NCBI GenBank assembly: GCA_002424845.1
Contig: DILD01000090.1
Coordinates: forward strand, 1 to 6,373
Source: Thiobacillus denitrificans
GTDB taxonomy: Bacteria > Pseudomonadota > Gammaproteobacteria > Burkholderiales > Thiobacillaceae
Reading direction: 5' to 3'
DNA length: 6,373 nt
Every line of letters starts with the position of its first letter. Position 1 is the first letter of the stretch. A program made the position numbers and the translations under genes. The notes beneath the pieces were generated by a model, which was not told where the DNA came from, did not search any database, and worked only from the letters and a program-made list of their open reading frames with translations. This document shows, piece by piece, positions 5,900 through 6,373 of this stretch.

Positions 5900-5930
5900 C
5901 CGCCGCGCATTGTATCGGAATGCGCGGCGG
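5900..5930 (-). other. Perfect 12-bp hairpin between lysC and tRNA-Ser
   Basis: Arms CCGCCGCGCATT (5900-5911) and AATGCGCGGCGG (5919-5930) with a 7-base loop. It lies 9 bases after the lysC stop and ends 3 bases before the mature tRNA 5' end. There is no T-run on the minus strand, so it is not a standard intrinsic terminator. It could stabilise the lysC 3' end or help tRNA processing. It also contains the probable tRNA-Ser -10 box. Confidence 0.75.
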
Positions 5931-5937
5931 AAAGCCA
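5909..5937 (-). promoter_or_regulatory. Probable promoter of tRNA-Ser within the hairpin
   Basis: Minus-strand TACAAT (5909-5914) matches the -10 consensus at 5 of 6 positions and is followed by GCGCGGC, a GC-rich discriminator. It lies 12 bases before the tRNA 5' end. The -35 position at 17-base spacing (5932-5937) reads TGGCTT, which is poor. The parallel with the tRNA-Arg promoter (same ATGCGC after TA.A) supports it. Confidence 0.5.
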
Positions 5938-5939
5938 CC

Positions 5940-6373
5940 TTATATCGCGGCTTTGTCGAGTTCGAAGGCCTGATGCAGGGCGCGCACGGCGAGTTCCATG
6001 TACTTGTCCTCGACCACGACCGAGATCTTGATTTCGGAAGTGGAGATCATCTGCAGGTTGATGTTTTCTTTCGACAGGGTCTCGAACATCCTGCGCGCGA
6101 TGCCGACGTGCGAGCGCATGCCGACGCCGACGATGGAAACCTTGGCGATCTTGTCGTCGCCGGTGACTTCGCGCGCGCCGATGGCCGCGGCGTTGGCTTT
6201 GACGATGTCCATGGCCTTGGAGAAATCGTTGCGGTGCACGGTGAAGGTGAAGTCGGTGGTTTTTTCGTGGCCGACGTTCTGCACGATCATGTCGACGTCG
6301 ATGTTGGCGTCGGCGACCGGGCCGAGGATCTGGTAGGCGATGCCGGGCTGGTCGGGCACGCCGACCACGGTGA
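5940..6373 (-). CDS. lysC: Aspartate kinase, C-terminal regulatory part (5' end beyond window)
   Basis: The last 143 codons, ending at TAA (5942-5940). Aspartate kinase phosphorylates L-aspartate with ATP, the first step towards lysine, threonine, methionine and diaminopimelate. Only the regulatory region is visible: the first ACT domain (GVPDQPGIAYQILGPVADAN, then IDVDMIVQN) and the second (KVSIVGVGMRSHVGIARRMF, then INLQMISTSEIKISVVV). These are highly typical of the monofunctional, lysine/threonine-inhibited class found in many bacteria. The MISTSEIKIS motif forms part of the effector-binding ACT interface. The catalytic domain with its KFGG motif lies outside the window. No frameshift or odd residue is seen. 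The gene is followed by the hairpin and tRNA-Ser on the same strand, so its transcript may read into the tRNAs up to the terminator at 5612-5648. Confidence 0.97.
   Translation of the reverse strand, partial: TVVGVPDQPGIAYQILGPVADANIDVDMIVQNVGHEKTTDFTFTVHRNDFSKAMDIVKANAAAIGAREVTGDDKIAKVSIVGVGMRSHVGIARRMFETLSKENINLQMISTSEIKISVVVEDKYMELAVRALHQAFELDKAAI

Overview
The window looks like the chromosome of a beta-proteobacterium, most likely Burkholderiales and perhaps Alcaligenaceae. The grounds are high GC content in the genes, a single lysine/threonine-type aspartate kinase followed by tRNA-Ser(GCU), CCA encoded in the tRNA genes, and a Lap-type adhesin secretion cluster like those known from Pseudomonas and Bordetella. 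The organism call is an inference; no species can be named from the sequence.

Every gene I can support lies on the minus strand, so the biological order runs from high to low coordinates. First comes a housekeeping block: the 3' end of an aspartate kinase gene (lysC, 5940-6373), a perfect 12-bp hairpin, tRNA-Ser(GCU) (5803-5896), a promoter, tRNA-Arg(ACG) (5658-5734), and a strong intrinsic terminator (5612-5648). Second comes an AT-rich leader (5511-5611) and a tightly packed cluster. It contains a LapB-like type I secretion ABC transporter (3321-5510, GTG start), a LapC/HlyD-like membrane fusion protein (1909-3324, ATGA overlap), a LuxR-type regulator with a degenerate receiver domain (1254-1904, 4-base gap), and the first 384 codons of a giant repetitive adhesin (1-1154), which continues past the window edge.

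The likely system is adhesin display. The ABC protein and the HlyD adaptor, with a TolC/LapE-type outer-membrane pore not present here, would export the adhesin. Its N-terminal retention module would stall in the pore and hold the repeats on the cell surface. In known Lap systems the periplasmic protease LapG, controlled by the c-di-GMP receptor LapD, releases the adhesin by cutting at a di-alanine site. Neither lapG nor lapD is in the window.

The most unusual points are that the retention module is duplicated (two 71-residue copies), that the position matching the LapG cleavage motif reads TEAG instead of TAAG, that the regulator between the exporter and its cargo has lost the phosphorylation residues of a response regulator, and that the tRNA-Ser promoter appears to be embedded in a perfect hairpin. 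No mobile element, CRISPR array or plus-strand gene was found.
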